Below, piece after piece: positions 6,623 to 12,553 of a DNA stretch of 36,761 nt. Origin of the DNA: a virus; the IMG/VR virus record IMGVR_UViG_3300006119_000029, positions 1 to 36,761 of that record. One strand, given 5' to 3'. Position 1 is the first letter of the stretch. Every line of letters starts with the position of its first letter. A program made the position numbers and the translations under genes. The notes beneath the pieces were generated by a model. The model made no database searches. It was not told the origin of the DNA and worked only from the letters and a program-made list of their open reading frames with translations.

Positions 6623-6861
6623 TCTGCTGCCTCCAACTCTTTGCGAAGTTGGCGATGTTCTTCAACATCAAGATATTGTTCTGCTATGTTCCATTTTACA
6701 AAGTTCATATCATCTTCAAACCAATCCCAAGCATCATCTAAACTGGTATAGGTTTTACCAAGATATGTTGCCTTGCCTTTGACCATTTTGGGTTTATTGG
6801 CAATCATAGCCAGGCATATTCTCTTTACGGTGTCTTTTGGTGATAATACGCAATGGGTCAT
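6619..6861 (-). CDS. Hypothetical 80-aa protein
   Basis: ATG 6861 is preceded by AAGGACCCCAA. The protein has a basic first half (MVKGKATYLGKTY) and an acidic, Trp-containing second half (DDAWDWFEDDMNFVKW) ending in a charged helix. It is the first gene after a sigma70-like promoter and is coupled to the secreted-protein gene by ATGA. No domain recognised. Confidence 0.75.
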   Translation of the reverse strand: MTHCVLSPKDTVKRICLAMIANKPKMVKGKATYLGKTYTSLDDAWDWFEDDMNFVKWNIAEQYLDVEEHRQLRKELEAAE

Positions 6862-6890
6862 TTGGGGTCCTTGTGTGTTGTTAAGTGTTT

Positions 6891-6919
6891 ATTATAGCGC
6901 ACTTGCCTTTTTGGAGCAA
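6891..6919 (-). promoter_or_regulatory. Sigma70-like promoter, TTGCTC-N17-TATAAT
   Basis: On the minus strand a perfect -10 TATAAT (6896-6891) lies 17 bases from TTGCTC (6919-6914). The sequence after the -10 (AAACAC) is the same as in the promoter at 6210-6238. It would drive the 80-aa gene and the secreted-protein gene. Confidence 0.75.
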
Positions 6920-6947
6920 ATGTAGTGTTGTTTTTTAACAACTACAA

Positions 6948-7247
6948 TTATTCACTTACCACTACAGGATGGTCTAGTGTGGCTAGGTATTGCCGGAATA
7001 GGCTTTCGTCGCGCCGTTTGGGTGGACGTCCTGTTTTTCGACTGTGCATACGATTGTCTATGGGGTTGGCAGTGAGTGTTCCTCGACACTTGTGTGCGTC
7101 CGCAAGATAGCCCAAGTTCTTGCCGCAGCCTGGACAGCTTGCAACTGCCAGAGTGCGTCCTTCGGCATCTTGTGGGAATGGCCATTTGTAGTATTGTTGA
7201 ACTGGCACCAAACCAGGATATGTTACTTGATAAATTGTGACTAGCAT
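6948..7247 (-). CDS. Zinc-ribbon-like protein (99 aa), probably leaderless
   Basis: Start set at ATG 7247 (MLVTIYQVTY), because the longer open frame would run through the divergent plus-strand gene. A possible zinc site is formed by Cys38, Cys41, His52 and Cys54 (SCPGCG...HKC). The C-terminal part is basic (HSRKTGRPPKRRDE), suggesting nucleic-acid binding. There is no Shine-Dalgarno; instead CTAAATA ends exactly 5 nt before the ATG, so the mRNA may begin at the start codon. It could be a small regulator, but that is inference. Confidence 0.75.
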   Translation of the reverse strand: MLVTIYQVTYPGLVPVQQYYKWPFPQDAEGRTLAVASCPGCGKNLGYLADAHKCRGTLTANPIDNRMHSRKTGRPPKRRDESLFRQYLATLDHPVVVSE

Positions 7248-7252
7248 ACAAT

Positions 7253-7259
7253 TATTTAG
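7253..7259 (-). promoter_or_regulatory. T4-late-like element CTAAATA, 5 nt before a start codon
   Basis: The minus strand reads CTAAATA-ATTGT-ATG. The spacing equals the distance from the T4 late octamer to its transcription start, so transcription would begin at the A of the start codon. Confidence 0.65.
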
Positions 7260-7285
7260 GCTTTTTGGTCCCACCCGAGCACATA

Positions 7286-7292
7286 ATAAATA
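7286..7292 (+). promoter_or_regulatory. T4-late-like element ATAAATA upstream of the 108-aa gene
   Basis: TAATAAATACTTG on the plus strand, 18 nt before ATG 7311, with a ribosome site (AAGGAA) in between. It is divergent from the element at 7253-7259. Confidence 0.5.
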
Positions 7293-7310
7293 CTTGTTTA
7301 AGGAATAGCT

Positions 7311-7637
7311 ATGAATCGTAAAATTAAGTATGCCGCAGAAGACAACCGGTTTCTGGGCAACAAGCGTCCAACATTGAGTGTAATGCACGCCTTTGAAACT
7401 GCTGTGCTGCTAATGGAGCAGGCAGGTTGTAGTGAGGAAGATATTATGAAATATGTGCATTTGGTGCATATGGGCTGGATACGTGATGGTCAGTTTAGTC
7501 CTGAGTATTTGGAATTGGTCAAACAAGTTGAGATTGAGCGCAAGCGTGAGGAAATGCAGTTGGCCGAAACAGAAGCTAGACTTAAGGCCTTGCGTGAATC
7601 GGTATCAAGTTCTATCATCACCCGCGTGCAGGGCTAA
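7311..7637 (+). CDS. Hypothetical 108-aa helical protein
   Basis: ATG 7311 has AAGGAATAGCT upstream. A helical N-terminal domain (HAFETAVLLMEQAGCSEEDIMKYVHL) is followed by a charged coiled coil (KQVEIERKREEMQLAETEARLKALRES, about 72-98). It is the only protein gene on the plus strand in the left third, and its stop lies inside a CTAAATA element that precedes a possible small RNA. No family recognised. Confidence 0.75.
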   Translation: MNRKIKYAAEDNRFLGNKRPTLSVMHAFETAVLLMEQAGCSEEDIMKYVHLVHMGWIRDGQFSPEYLELVKQVEIERKREEMQLAETEARLKALRESVSSSIITRVQG

Positions 7638-7640
7638 ATA
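7634..7640 (+). promoter_or_regulatory. T4-late-like element CTAAATA before the 7641-7782 RNA candidate
   Basis: CTAAATAAAAATG on the plus strand at the end of the 108-aa gene. With T4-like spacing the transcript would begin near 7646, exactly where the GTAGCAGG stem begins. Confidence 0.45.
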
Positions 7641-7782
7641 AAAATGTAGCAGGCACTAAACACTTTTTTTCTACTGCCATAGTTTATTGTCCGGTTCGGT
7701 CCTGCTACACTCGAGTCAGAAGTCCTTTTTCCTGCTAGTCACAGGAATAAAAAAGCCCAGCGTCATTTCTGGGCTTTTTTTT
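7641..7782 (+). ncRNA. Candidate small RNA with 5' stem and intrinsic terminator
   Basis: The plus strand has TGTAGCAGG (7645-7653) perfectly complementary to CCTGCTACA (7701-7709). A second CCTGCTA copy at 7731-7737 could compete for the same pairing. The region ends in the strong terminator at 7749-7782. I see no convincing ORF, and the fold does not satisfy a tRNA cloverleaf although GGTTCGGTCC is superficially T-arm-like. A regulatory RNA of about 135 nt is the best reading. Confidence 0.45.
7749..7782. terminator. Strong bidirectional rho-independent terminator
   Basis: AAAAAAGCCCAG, an 8-base loop, then CTGGGCTTTTTTTT. The A-run and T-run make it work on both strands: for the plus-strand RNA at 7641 and for the glycosyltransferase gene, whose stop codon overlaps its edge. 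Confidence 0.9.
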
Positions 7783-8881
7783 AGACTGTATACCAACCAT
7801 CCCTATTATAGACATCCAACACATCTGAGAAGTAACGTTCATAACGTGGTGCTATCTTCTCTAGTGTAAACTGTTCGGCGTGTGCTAGGCAATCACTTGA
7901 TTTTAATTGATCAACCGTTTTAAGCGCAGTGACAAAGTCTCGAAATGTGTTGCATCTATATCCAGTTACGCCATCTACGTTGAGTTCAGCAAACGCTGCC
8001 CAGTCTGGAGTAATCACAGGCGTGCCACTTAGCCAAGCCTCTACCTGCACTCCGGCAAATGGCTCCAAATATCCACTTGCAACCACAACTGCACTGGCAC
8101 GGCTTAGTAACATCTTGCGTTGTTCAGCATCAGCATAGCCCACTTCAGTTACGTGACTAGGAGTAGAGGCATAGCCCATTTGTGCCAGTGTGCCCTGTCC
8201 TGCAACAATCAGCTTTCGCTTGGCACGTTCAGTTGCCTGTATGATGATGTCTAATCCTTTACCTGAATAGACACGTCCAAGATATAGCACTGTGTCTGTT
8301 TTGTCCTCGCTGTAGACAAAGTCTTCGGGATCAAAGTAGTTGGGGATAACTCTGTGATACCAATCCATATCACAAGTGCCAATCGATTTGGCCCCATACA
8401 TAGCGTTCATTATGGCGTGGCTTTCGTAAATGCGCCAACGTGCAAATGCACTAGGATAGCCAATGCCTGGTTCAATGAATATGCAGTTTGGGCAAGCATC
8501 GTGTATGGCTCGGTGTCCCCAACCCCAAAATCCCAAGACCAATGTGTTGTTGTCTGCGTGTGTGTTAATGTAATCTATGGCGCCTTGCGTGAATGTTTGG
8601 TGTGCATAGTCACGTATATCATAGTAGTGTGCAAAACCATTTGTCTTCCAAGCACCCGACAGATACTCGGCACCATAGGCAATGTTTAGTGTGGTGTCAT
8701 CTGTGACTGCTATGTTGGTGACGCCTGCTGGCACAATGCTGTCTCGATGTCCTATGTGAACAATCTCGTGTCCACGACCGCTCATCATTTTTAAAAACTT
8801 TAGCACCTTACCTGTAAATGCACAGCCCTGCCAATCAGGATGTGTCTTAGTGTGCGGTATCGCCAATACTATTATTTTCAT
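7781..8881 (-). CDS. Glycosyltransferase, GT4/GT-B type (366 aa)
   Basis: Start at ATG 8881 (MKIIVLAIPH); a GGAAAG sequence lies just upstream and the gene overlaps its neighbour by 35 nt. Two Rossmann-like halves are visible. The second has the GT4 donor-site pattern: LGRVYSGKGLDIIIQA (about 201-216), then EPFAGVQVEAWLSGTPVI (273-290), whose Glu273 and Glu281 form the E-x7-E motif. The family transfers sugar from a nucleotide-sugar. Phage enzymes of this kind glycosylate DNA, virion proteins or host surface glycan; the substrate here is unknown. The 3' end meets the bidirectional terminator. Confidence 0.88.
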   Translation of the reverse strand: MKIIVLAIPHTKTHPDWQGCAFTGKVLKFLKMMSGRGHEIVHIGHRDSIVPAGVTNIAVTDDTTLNIAYGAEYLSGAWKTNGFAHYYDIRDYAHQTFTQGAIDYINTHADNNTLVLGFWGWGHRAIHDACPNCIFIEPGIGYPSAFARWRIYESHAIMNAMYGAKSIGTCDMDWYHRVIPNYFDPEDFVYSEDKTDTVLYLGRVYSGKGLDIIIQATERAKRKLIVAGQGTLAQMGYASTPSHVTEVGYADAEQRKMLLSRASAVVVASGYLEPFAGVQVEAWLSGTPVITPDWAAFAELNVDGVTGYRCNTFRDFVTALKTVDQLKSSDCLAHAEQFTLEKIAPRYERYFSDVLDVYNRDGWYTV

Positions 8882-9221
8882 TTCTTTCCATTTCAATAAT
8901 TTTAAATTCAATCACAGCTATGAGTTCGTCCTTTGTAAGAGGTTCAATCATCTGTGGATAGCTGTCTGCACTTATAACTGGCATACCTGTCTTGGTGCGT
9001 TTGGCAGTTCTCACAAGTCCAGTGTAGATGCCATAAGGTGTATCTTGGTAATAACACAAGGTATGCCAATTACTTCTAGTGAAGTTTCTGAAGCTCTCAT
9101 CCACGATTGTAACATACTCCTCCATATCCTCCAAGTCAAGGAAGTAGATCTTGTGTATGCTGTTTGAATTCATTTTTCCAAACTCGTGTTCTATCTTGGT
9201 CAGTAAATATTGTCGAGCCAT
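8847..9221 (-). CDS. Hypothetical 124-aa protein
   Basis: ATG 9221 has the good ribosome site AAAGGAGACTTT. The protein is mixed alpha/beta and acidic, with a helical C-terminus ending NENNSIGDTAH. It lies directly upstream of, and overlaps, the glycosyltransferase gene, so the two are probably co-expressed. No family recognised. It is preceded by an exact TATAAATA element. Confidence 0.75.
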   Translation of the reverse strand: MARQYLLTKIEHEFGKMNSNSIHKIYFLDLEDMEEYVTIVDESFRNFTRSNWHTLCYYQDTPYGIYTGLVRTAKRTKTGMPVISADSYPQMIEPLTKDELIAVIEFKIIEMERNENNSIGDTAH

Positions 9222-9240
9222 AAAGTCTCCTTTGTTTATT

Positions 9241-9265
9241 TATTTATACAAAATCAACTATTTAG
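9241..9265 (-). promoter_or_regulatory. Exact T4-late octamer TATAAATA plus an adjacent CTAAATA
   Basis: The minus strand carries TATAAATA at 9248-9241, 19 nt before ATG 9221, and CTAAATA at 9265-9259. TATAAATA is the T4 late consensus itself. Confidence 0.6.
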
Positions 9266-9720
9266 GGCTACTTGAGAGTCCTATGAGGATCTCAATGAGA
9301 TCCGTTCTTCGCTGAGCATCGCTCCGCTCGAACTTATGACTTCTCTTATTTTGTGCGGTAGCAGAACTGGATTAGGCCAAAGGGCGAGCGCCAGCGACGC
9401 TTGGACTAACACAAGACTGAACGCATAGCGTTTGGTCTTGATTTAATAACTACACAACAGATGCCAAGAGAGAACTCAACCCCTCCCCCCATTTGATTTT
9501 TAATACCAGACAAGATCCTGGAAGCTCAAACCGTGATACTAGGTATCGGACGCCTAACGCTTGTGCTCGTGAGAATACCCTTCCCACGGAGTTGCCACGA
9601 GCGGCTTGTTCATTTATAGTCGTTGCTTATAATCGGAAATCCTGATTAAACATTAATGTTCAGGGCCAATCAAGGTTTAGACTCTTCCACGCACAGAGGG
9701 GATTTGTGACGCTGGGTTGC
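9266..9720 (+). ncRNA. Gene-free, highly structured region; candidate non-coding RNA
   Basis: No credible ORF or ribosome site on either strand. Hairpins are dense. GGATCTC-AAT-GAGATCC lies near 9288-9304. A 13-bp stem is formed by 9412-9424 and 9428-9440 with a three-base ATA loop. GATAC-TAG-GTATC is at 9535-9547, GCTCGTG (9565-9571) pairs with CACGAGC (9596-9602), and CCTGA/TCAGG lie near 9641-9664. The 13-bp stem has two G-U pairs that exist only in plus-strand RNA, so a plus-sense transcript is favoured. I cannot match it to tmRNA, RNase P, 6S or a group I intron from memory. Alternatives are a replication origin or a packaging site. Confidence 0.45.
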
Positions 9721-9726
9721 TATCTA

Positions 9727-9978
9727 TTATCGTTTAAAGTGTTTGATTATTTGTTGAGCCACAATGCTTTTTGGTTCGTTTTCCAACACCCAGTCGCAAT
9801 ATCTGGGATCTGCCTTAATGATGTCCTTGATTTTTTTGCCAAAGTATTTGCCACGAATGAAACAAGTTTCTTCGTGTATTGTTCGAGCCAAGCCGGTATT
9901 AGAAGATCTGAACTTAACCTTTTGCCAAGGTTCTTTTTCGTATCCGCCGTTTGGTCTGTTGTAGTTGAGTCTGCTCAT
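9727..9978 (-). CDS. Small 83-aa protein with a DUF3820-like GKYFGKKI segment
   Basis: The central stretch FIRGKYFGKKIKDIIKADPRYCDWVL (about 41-66) resembles the FGKYKGK-x-D-x-YL-W pattern of the DUF3820/exonuclease-tail type module, which is often attached to DNA-processing enzymes. The rest is basic. ATG 9978 lies inside an 11-bp inverted repeat arm and has no ribosome site, so translation may be structure-controlled. Family call from pattern only. Confidence 0.6.
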   Translation of the reverse strand: MSRLNYNRPNGGYEKEPWQKVKFRSSNTGLARTIHEETCFIRGKYFGKKIKDIIKADPRYCDWVLENEPKSIVAQQIIKHFKR

Positions 9979-10062
9979 TTATTACTGTTTAAGGATTCCG
10001 TTTCGCACACAACTACGGAATAAGAGTTGCCCTGGGCAGTAATAAATCTACGTTGCGTAGAT
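9977..10062. repeat. Nested inverted repeats upstream of the 83-aa gene
   Basis: ATTTATTACTG (9977-9987) pairs with CAGTAATAAAT (10037-10047). Inside it ATTCCG (9995-10000) pairs with CGGAAT (10016-10021). Just beyond, ATCTACG (10046-10052) pairs with CGTAGAT (10056-10062) around a 3-nt loop. The outer arm covers the start codon of the 83-aa gene. This may be a translational switch or a protein-binding cruciform. Confidence 0.65.
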
Positions 10063-10083
10063 GAAAATGTTCCCTGTGCTTTT

Positions 10084-10090
10084 TATTTAG
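10084..10090 (-). promoter_or_regulatory. T4-late-like element CTAAATA upstream of the inverted repeats
   Basis: Minus-strand CTAAATAAAAAG, 105 nt before ATG 9978, so the leader RNA would contain the inverted repeats at 9977-10062. Confidence 0.4.
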
Positions 10091-10130
10091 CAATGTTAGC
10101 AAAATAACTACTTTTTGCATACCAAAAAGG

Positions 10131-10355
10131 TTAAATGCCCATTTCGCCTAATGCTTGACGACGAGCTACCAAGCGTTCAATGTCTCGGTCCAAACTGGCA
10201 GCTTCGCGTTCAGCTTCTATTTCCCGGCGTATTCGTGCCACCGCATCTGCTACCTGCTGGCCAGTATACTCCTGATAGATTTCACGCATCTTTTGATAAA
10301 GTTTCTCGTCGATTACAGGCTCGACAGGTGCCTTTTTTGTGCTTTTCGTTGCCAT
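10131..10355 (-). CDS. Small coiled-coil protein (74 aa)
   Basis: ATG 10355 has AGGAACTTT upstream. After a Lys/Pro-rich N-terminus the protein is almost entirely helical and charged (VADAVARIRREIEAEREAASLDRDIERLVARRQ, about 35-68), a clear coiled coil. No catalytic motif. It may be an oligomerising DNA-binding or regulatory protein. Confidence 0.7.
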   Translation of the reverse strand: MATKSTKKAPVEPVIDEKLYQKMREIYQEYTGQQVADAVARIRREIEAEREAASLDRDIERLVARRQALGEMGI

Positions 10356-10408
10356 AAAGTTCCTATAAATATTGTTGTGGCTGGTGTTAACTAGACTACT
10401 GAGGAAGG

Positions 10409-10417
10409 TGTGGATAA
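10409..10417 (-). promoter_or_regulatory. Perfect DnaA-box sequence TTATCCACA
   Basis: The minus strand reads TTATCCACA in the gap between the HNH gene and the coiled-coil gene. A second copy in the same orientation lies at 10726-10734, inside the HNH gene. A third at 25542-25550 lies in fiber coding sequence, so chance occurrence is possible. Confidence 0.35.
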
Positions 10418-10447
10418 GGTTTTTCTAGTTTCTCCCACAAACCCAAA

Positions 10448-10978
10448 TTAGTCCAGCCACTTGTAGCCTTGACGTAAAGCCCAGCGCAGTTTGCCTGCAT
10501 AGTTCTTTGTGACATTATACTTGGCAGCAATGTCATCTGTCGAGGCCGAACGGATCCAACGCATATCATCATCTGTGTAACGATACTGTCTGTTTTGTTT
10601 GACCAGACCAGTATTGGTTGCACCACGGTTCACATACTTGCCTAGATCAATGTGAAACTGACTCTTGCCCATTTTGTCTGTAAGCTCAAGGTGGTCTGGA
10701 TTCACACACAATGGGTTGTCGCACTTGTGGATAATGTATTCATCTCTGGTTAGTTCTCTATCCAACTTCAACATCATAGCAACTCGGTGTGCCACTGTCA
10801 TTGTGCTAGTTCGAGTATCTTCTTTTCTCACGCTGAGGAATCCATAGCCCTGAACGTGCCGAGCACCAGTCCACGGCCAGCAGTCACCTGACCGGTCTAT
10901 ACGTGCGTTGTAGTTGTCCAGGTCAAAGCTGGTGTTGCCTATCACGGCTCTGTTGGTTGTTTTAGATTTTCTGCCCAT
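10448..10978 (-). CDS. HNH homing-type endonuclease (176 aa)
   Basis: The core is a typical phage HNH module: DCWPWTGAR (32-40), AHRVA with His64, then HKCDNPLCVNPDHL (84-97) with His84, Cys86, Cys91, Asn93 and His96. This is the HNH_3 pattern in which one His acts in catalysis and the others bind metal. The C-terminal quarter (STDDIAAKYNVTKNYAGKLRWA) looks like a helix-turn-helix that would give DNA target specificity. ATG 10978 has AAGGAAATGCA upstream. It is free-standing, not inside another gene, so it is probably a mobile homing endonuclease. Confidence 0.9.
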   Translation of the reverse strand: MGRKSKTTNRAVIGNTSFDLDNYNARIDRSGDCWPWTGARHVQGYGFLSVRKEDTRTSTMTVAHRVAMMLKLDRELTRDEYIIHKCDNPLCVNPDHLELTDKMGKSQFHIDLGKYVNRGATNTGLVKQNRQYRYTDDDMRWIRSASTDDIAAKYNVTKNYAGKLRWALRQGYKWLD

Positions 10979-11008
10979 TGCATTTCCTTGTGTTATTTGT
11001 TATATTTA

Positions 11009-11015
11009 CTAAATA
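11009..11015 (+). promoter_or_regulatory. T4-late-like element CTAAATA before the plus-strand operon
   Basis: TTTACTAAATACATTATACAGG, 19 nt before ATG 11035. It is the only promoter-like element seen for the five-gene plus-strand operon. Confidence 0.6.
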
Positions 11016-11034
11016 CATTATACAGGACTTTGAA

Positions 11035-11571
11035 ATGAACGGAACAGAACGATTTTTACCTAAACCTGGTGACTCGTGGCATTGGCAGTTGGCCACCTAC
11101 GAAGACATACCAGAATTGGTTGCACTGGCAGTTGCAGAATATCAACGAGAGATTGATGGCCTGCTGGAACCCAGCCCAAGAGCATTCCAATACAACTTAA
11201 CACAGGCCATAACTGAACAAAGTTTTGAATTGAGTCGTGAACAGGTCATTGTGGCACGTAACAAAACTACTGGCGCATTGATGGCCTATGCTTGGTGCAA
11301 GCGTGGTCACTACACGCCCTACAGCACAGAAGAAATGGCCGAAGCTGCCATTGCACACGTTTGTTTAGATCTGCCTGTTCGCACACGCATAACTATAATA
11401 GCACAGATGCTGCATCAATGGATTCTTTGGTGTCACATCTGTGGCATACCAGTTCTAGTCAGTTCAAGTATACGTCAAGAGCAAGCGGCCTTTATGCGCT
11501 TGCACGAACAGTTTGGTTTTCGATTGGTTGGTTTATTGGCAATGAAACGTATTACACAGGACTTGAAATGA
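11035..11571 (+). CDS. GNAT-like acetyltransferase-fold protein (178 aa)
   Basis: Start at ATG 11035 behind AGGACTTTGAA; an upstream in-frame start at 10978 lies in the promoter region. The N-terminus (ATYEDIPELVALAVAEYQ, 20-37) and the C-terminal QAAFMRLHEQFGFRLVG (about 151-167) match the ends of the GNAT fold. The central acetyl-CoA pyrophosphate loop is not clear, so activity is doubtful. GNAT-like genes are common near head and ejection genes of podoviruses and cyanophages. ATGA overlap with the next gene. Confidence 0.7.
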   Translation: MNGTERFLPKPGDSWHWQLATYEDIPELVALAVAEYQREIDGLLEPSPRAFQYNLTQAITEQSFELSREQVIVARNKTTGALMAYAWCKRGHYTPYSTEEMAEAAIAHVCLDLPVRTRITIIAQMLHQWILWCHICGIPVLVSSSIRQEQAAFMRLHEQFGFRLVGLLAMKRITQDLK

Positions 11572-11861
11572 GCTTCTCACACAGACCACAAACAATGACA
11601 CAATCACTATCAGCAAATCCCATATCTTCATTGACTGCACAACAAATCGCACAGATGTATACGGGTTATAGCAGTCAGTCGTCACAGCAACAGGCCGCTA
11701 ATCAATATGGCCAAATGATAGCAGGGCTGGGTCGTAGTCAAGCAGCCACAGCACGTTGGATGTATGATGGTCGAGTAATGGATACGGTAGCATTTGCCAA
11801 TGCTGTGTTTGGAGAAGACACACCAGAGGCAACACATTTTGTATTGAAGCATAGCAAATGA
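11568..11861 (+). CDS. Hypothetical 97-aa protein, member A of a tandem paralogue pair
   Basis: ATG 11568 overlaps the previous stop (ATGA). A Gln/Ser-rich N-terminal half (SSQSSQQQAANQYGQM) is followed by a conserved C-terminal module WMYDGRVM-x6-FANAVFG-x4-EATHFVLKHSK that also ends the next gene. The module may be a small protein-binding unit such as a tether to a virion or chaperone component. No family recognised. Confidence 0.75.
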   Translation: MSFSHRPQTMTQSLSANPISSLTAQQIAQMYTGYSSQSSQQQAANQYGQMIAGLGRSQAATARWMYDGRVMDTVAFANAVFGEDTPEATHFVLKHSK

Positions 11862-12061
11862 GCAATCCCATAGAGATATTAAAACAAATGGGACTGTTAG
11901 AACCATCAGGAAATAAAGCATACAAAGCATTGGCTGATATGCAATGGGAGCCACCAAAATGGATGTTTAATGGTCAGACAATGACCTTGGAACAGTTTGC
12001 ACAGGCAGTCTATGGAGACTCAGCCGAGGCAACACATTTTATATTAAAACATAGCAAATGA
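11858..12061 (+). CDS. Hypothetical 67-aa protein, member B of the tandem paralogue pair
   Basis: ATG 11858 overlaps the previous stop (ATGA). The last half, WMFNGQTM-x5-FAQAVYG-x3-EATHFILKHSK, is clearly homologous to the end of the 97-aa protein, and the final 30 nucleotides are nearly identical at DNA level. The N-terminal half (NPIEILKQMGLLEPS) differs. This looks like a duplication followed by divergence of the front half. Confidence 0.75.
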   Translation: MSNPIEILKQMGLLEPSGNKAYKALADMQWEPPKWMFNGQTMTLEQFAQAVYGDSAEATHFILKHSK

Positions 12062-12074
12062 AAGGAAAAGAACT

Positions 12075-12344
12075 ATGTCAGACGTAGTAGCAGTAAAAAC
12101 TCGCGTAATTTTCACACGCAAAGAAGTTCAAAAGCAGACCGACAGCGGTATCATATTGAGCAATCCAAACCAAGAGCATAATCCCTTGGGCTATGTTCAC
12201 AGCATTGGAGACAAGGTAGATATTGATGGACTTGCAGTAGGAGATGCCATCAGTGTCAACTGGCAGTCAGTGGGTATGTTGGAACACGACAACACCAAAT
12301 ATTACATTGTTGATCAAAACAACATCAACGCCATCATAAAATGA
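12075..12344 (+). CDS. GroES-like co-chaperonin (89 aa)
   Basis: AAAGGAAAAGAACT precedes ATG 12075. The sequence follows the GroES plan: N-terminal strand KTRVIFTRKE, a mobile-loop region with DSGIIL (23-28) matching the GroEL-binding hydrophobic triplet, GYVHSIGD at about 39-46, VGDAISVNW, and a C-terminal YYIVDQNNINAIIK. Its length matches GroES (about 95 aa) and is shorter than T4 gp31 (111 aa). It would replace host GroES on host GroEL to help fold a phage protein, typically the capsid protein. Confidence 0.85.
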   Translation: MSDVVAVKTRVIFTRKEVQKQTDSGIILSNPNQEHNPLGYVHSIGDKVDIDGLAVGDAISVNWQSVGMLEHDNTKYYIVDQNNINAIIK

Positions 12345-12553
12345 GATACAAAGTAGAACACCGGGGCAGCGTTGATGCAACGCCAGTAACTGCATTGGAT
12401 ATCAACAAGATTGAAATTGTTGTGGACGATGACACACCTGACAAGATTGAATTGTATATGTTAGACGAACGTGGCACACGCATTGAAGGTGGCACGTTTG
12501 ACAAAGAAGCCTTTATGGCTGCTGTGAGGCAATTTTACGAAGCGAACTTTTGA
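12341..12553 (+). CDS. Hypothetical 70-aa acidic protein
   Basis: ATG 12341 overlaps the GroES-like stop (ATGA), indicating translational coupling. The protein is acidic with a likely beta strand-rich centre (KIEIVVDDDTPDKIELYML) and a helical end (EAFMAAVRQFYEANF). It is the last gene of the plus-strand operon and its 3' end overlaps the convergent minus-strand coiled-coil gene by 41 nt. No family recognised. Confidence 0.7.
   Translation: MRYKVEHRGSVDATPVTALDINKIEIVVDDDTPDKIELYMLDERGTRIEGGTFDKEAFMAAVRQFYEANF

Noticed and set aside
6952-7251. Second minus-strand 99-aa ORF overlapping the zinc-ribbon gene
   Set aside because: Composition is Ser/Arg/His-rich as expected of an out-of-frame reading. 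The other frame has paired Cys/His and the promoter spacing.
7645-7710. Possible tRNA (7-bp acceptor-like TGTAGCA/TGCTACA plus GGTTCGGTCC)
   Set aside because: No T-stem forms around TTCGGTC, and no D or anticodon arm of correct size can be drawn. Kept as a candidate small RNA instead.
9266-9720. Group I intron or tmRNA
   Set aside because: I could not find a conserved P7/P3 core, a split gene at either side, or tmRNA end sequences. Left as unidentified structured region.
9706-10023. Plus-strand ORF of 105 aa opposite the 83-aa gene
   Set aside because: No ribosome site, no recognisable motif, and its complement has a coherent GKYFGKKI-type protein. Read as an antisense shadow.
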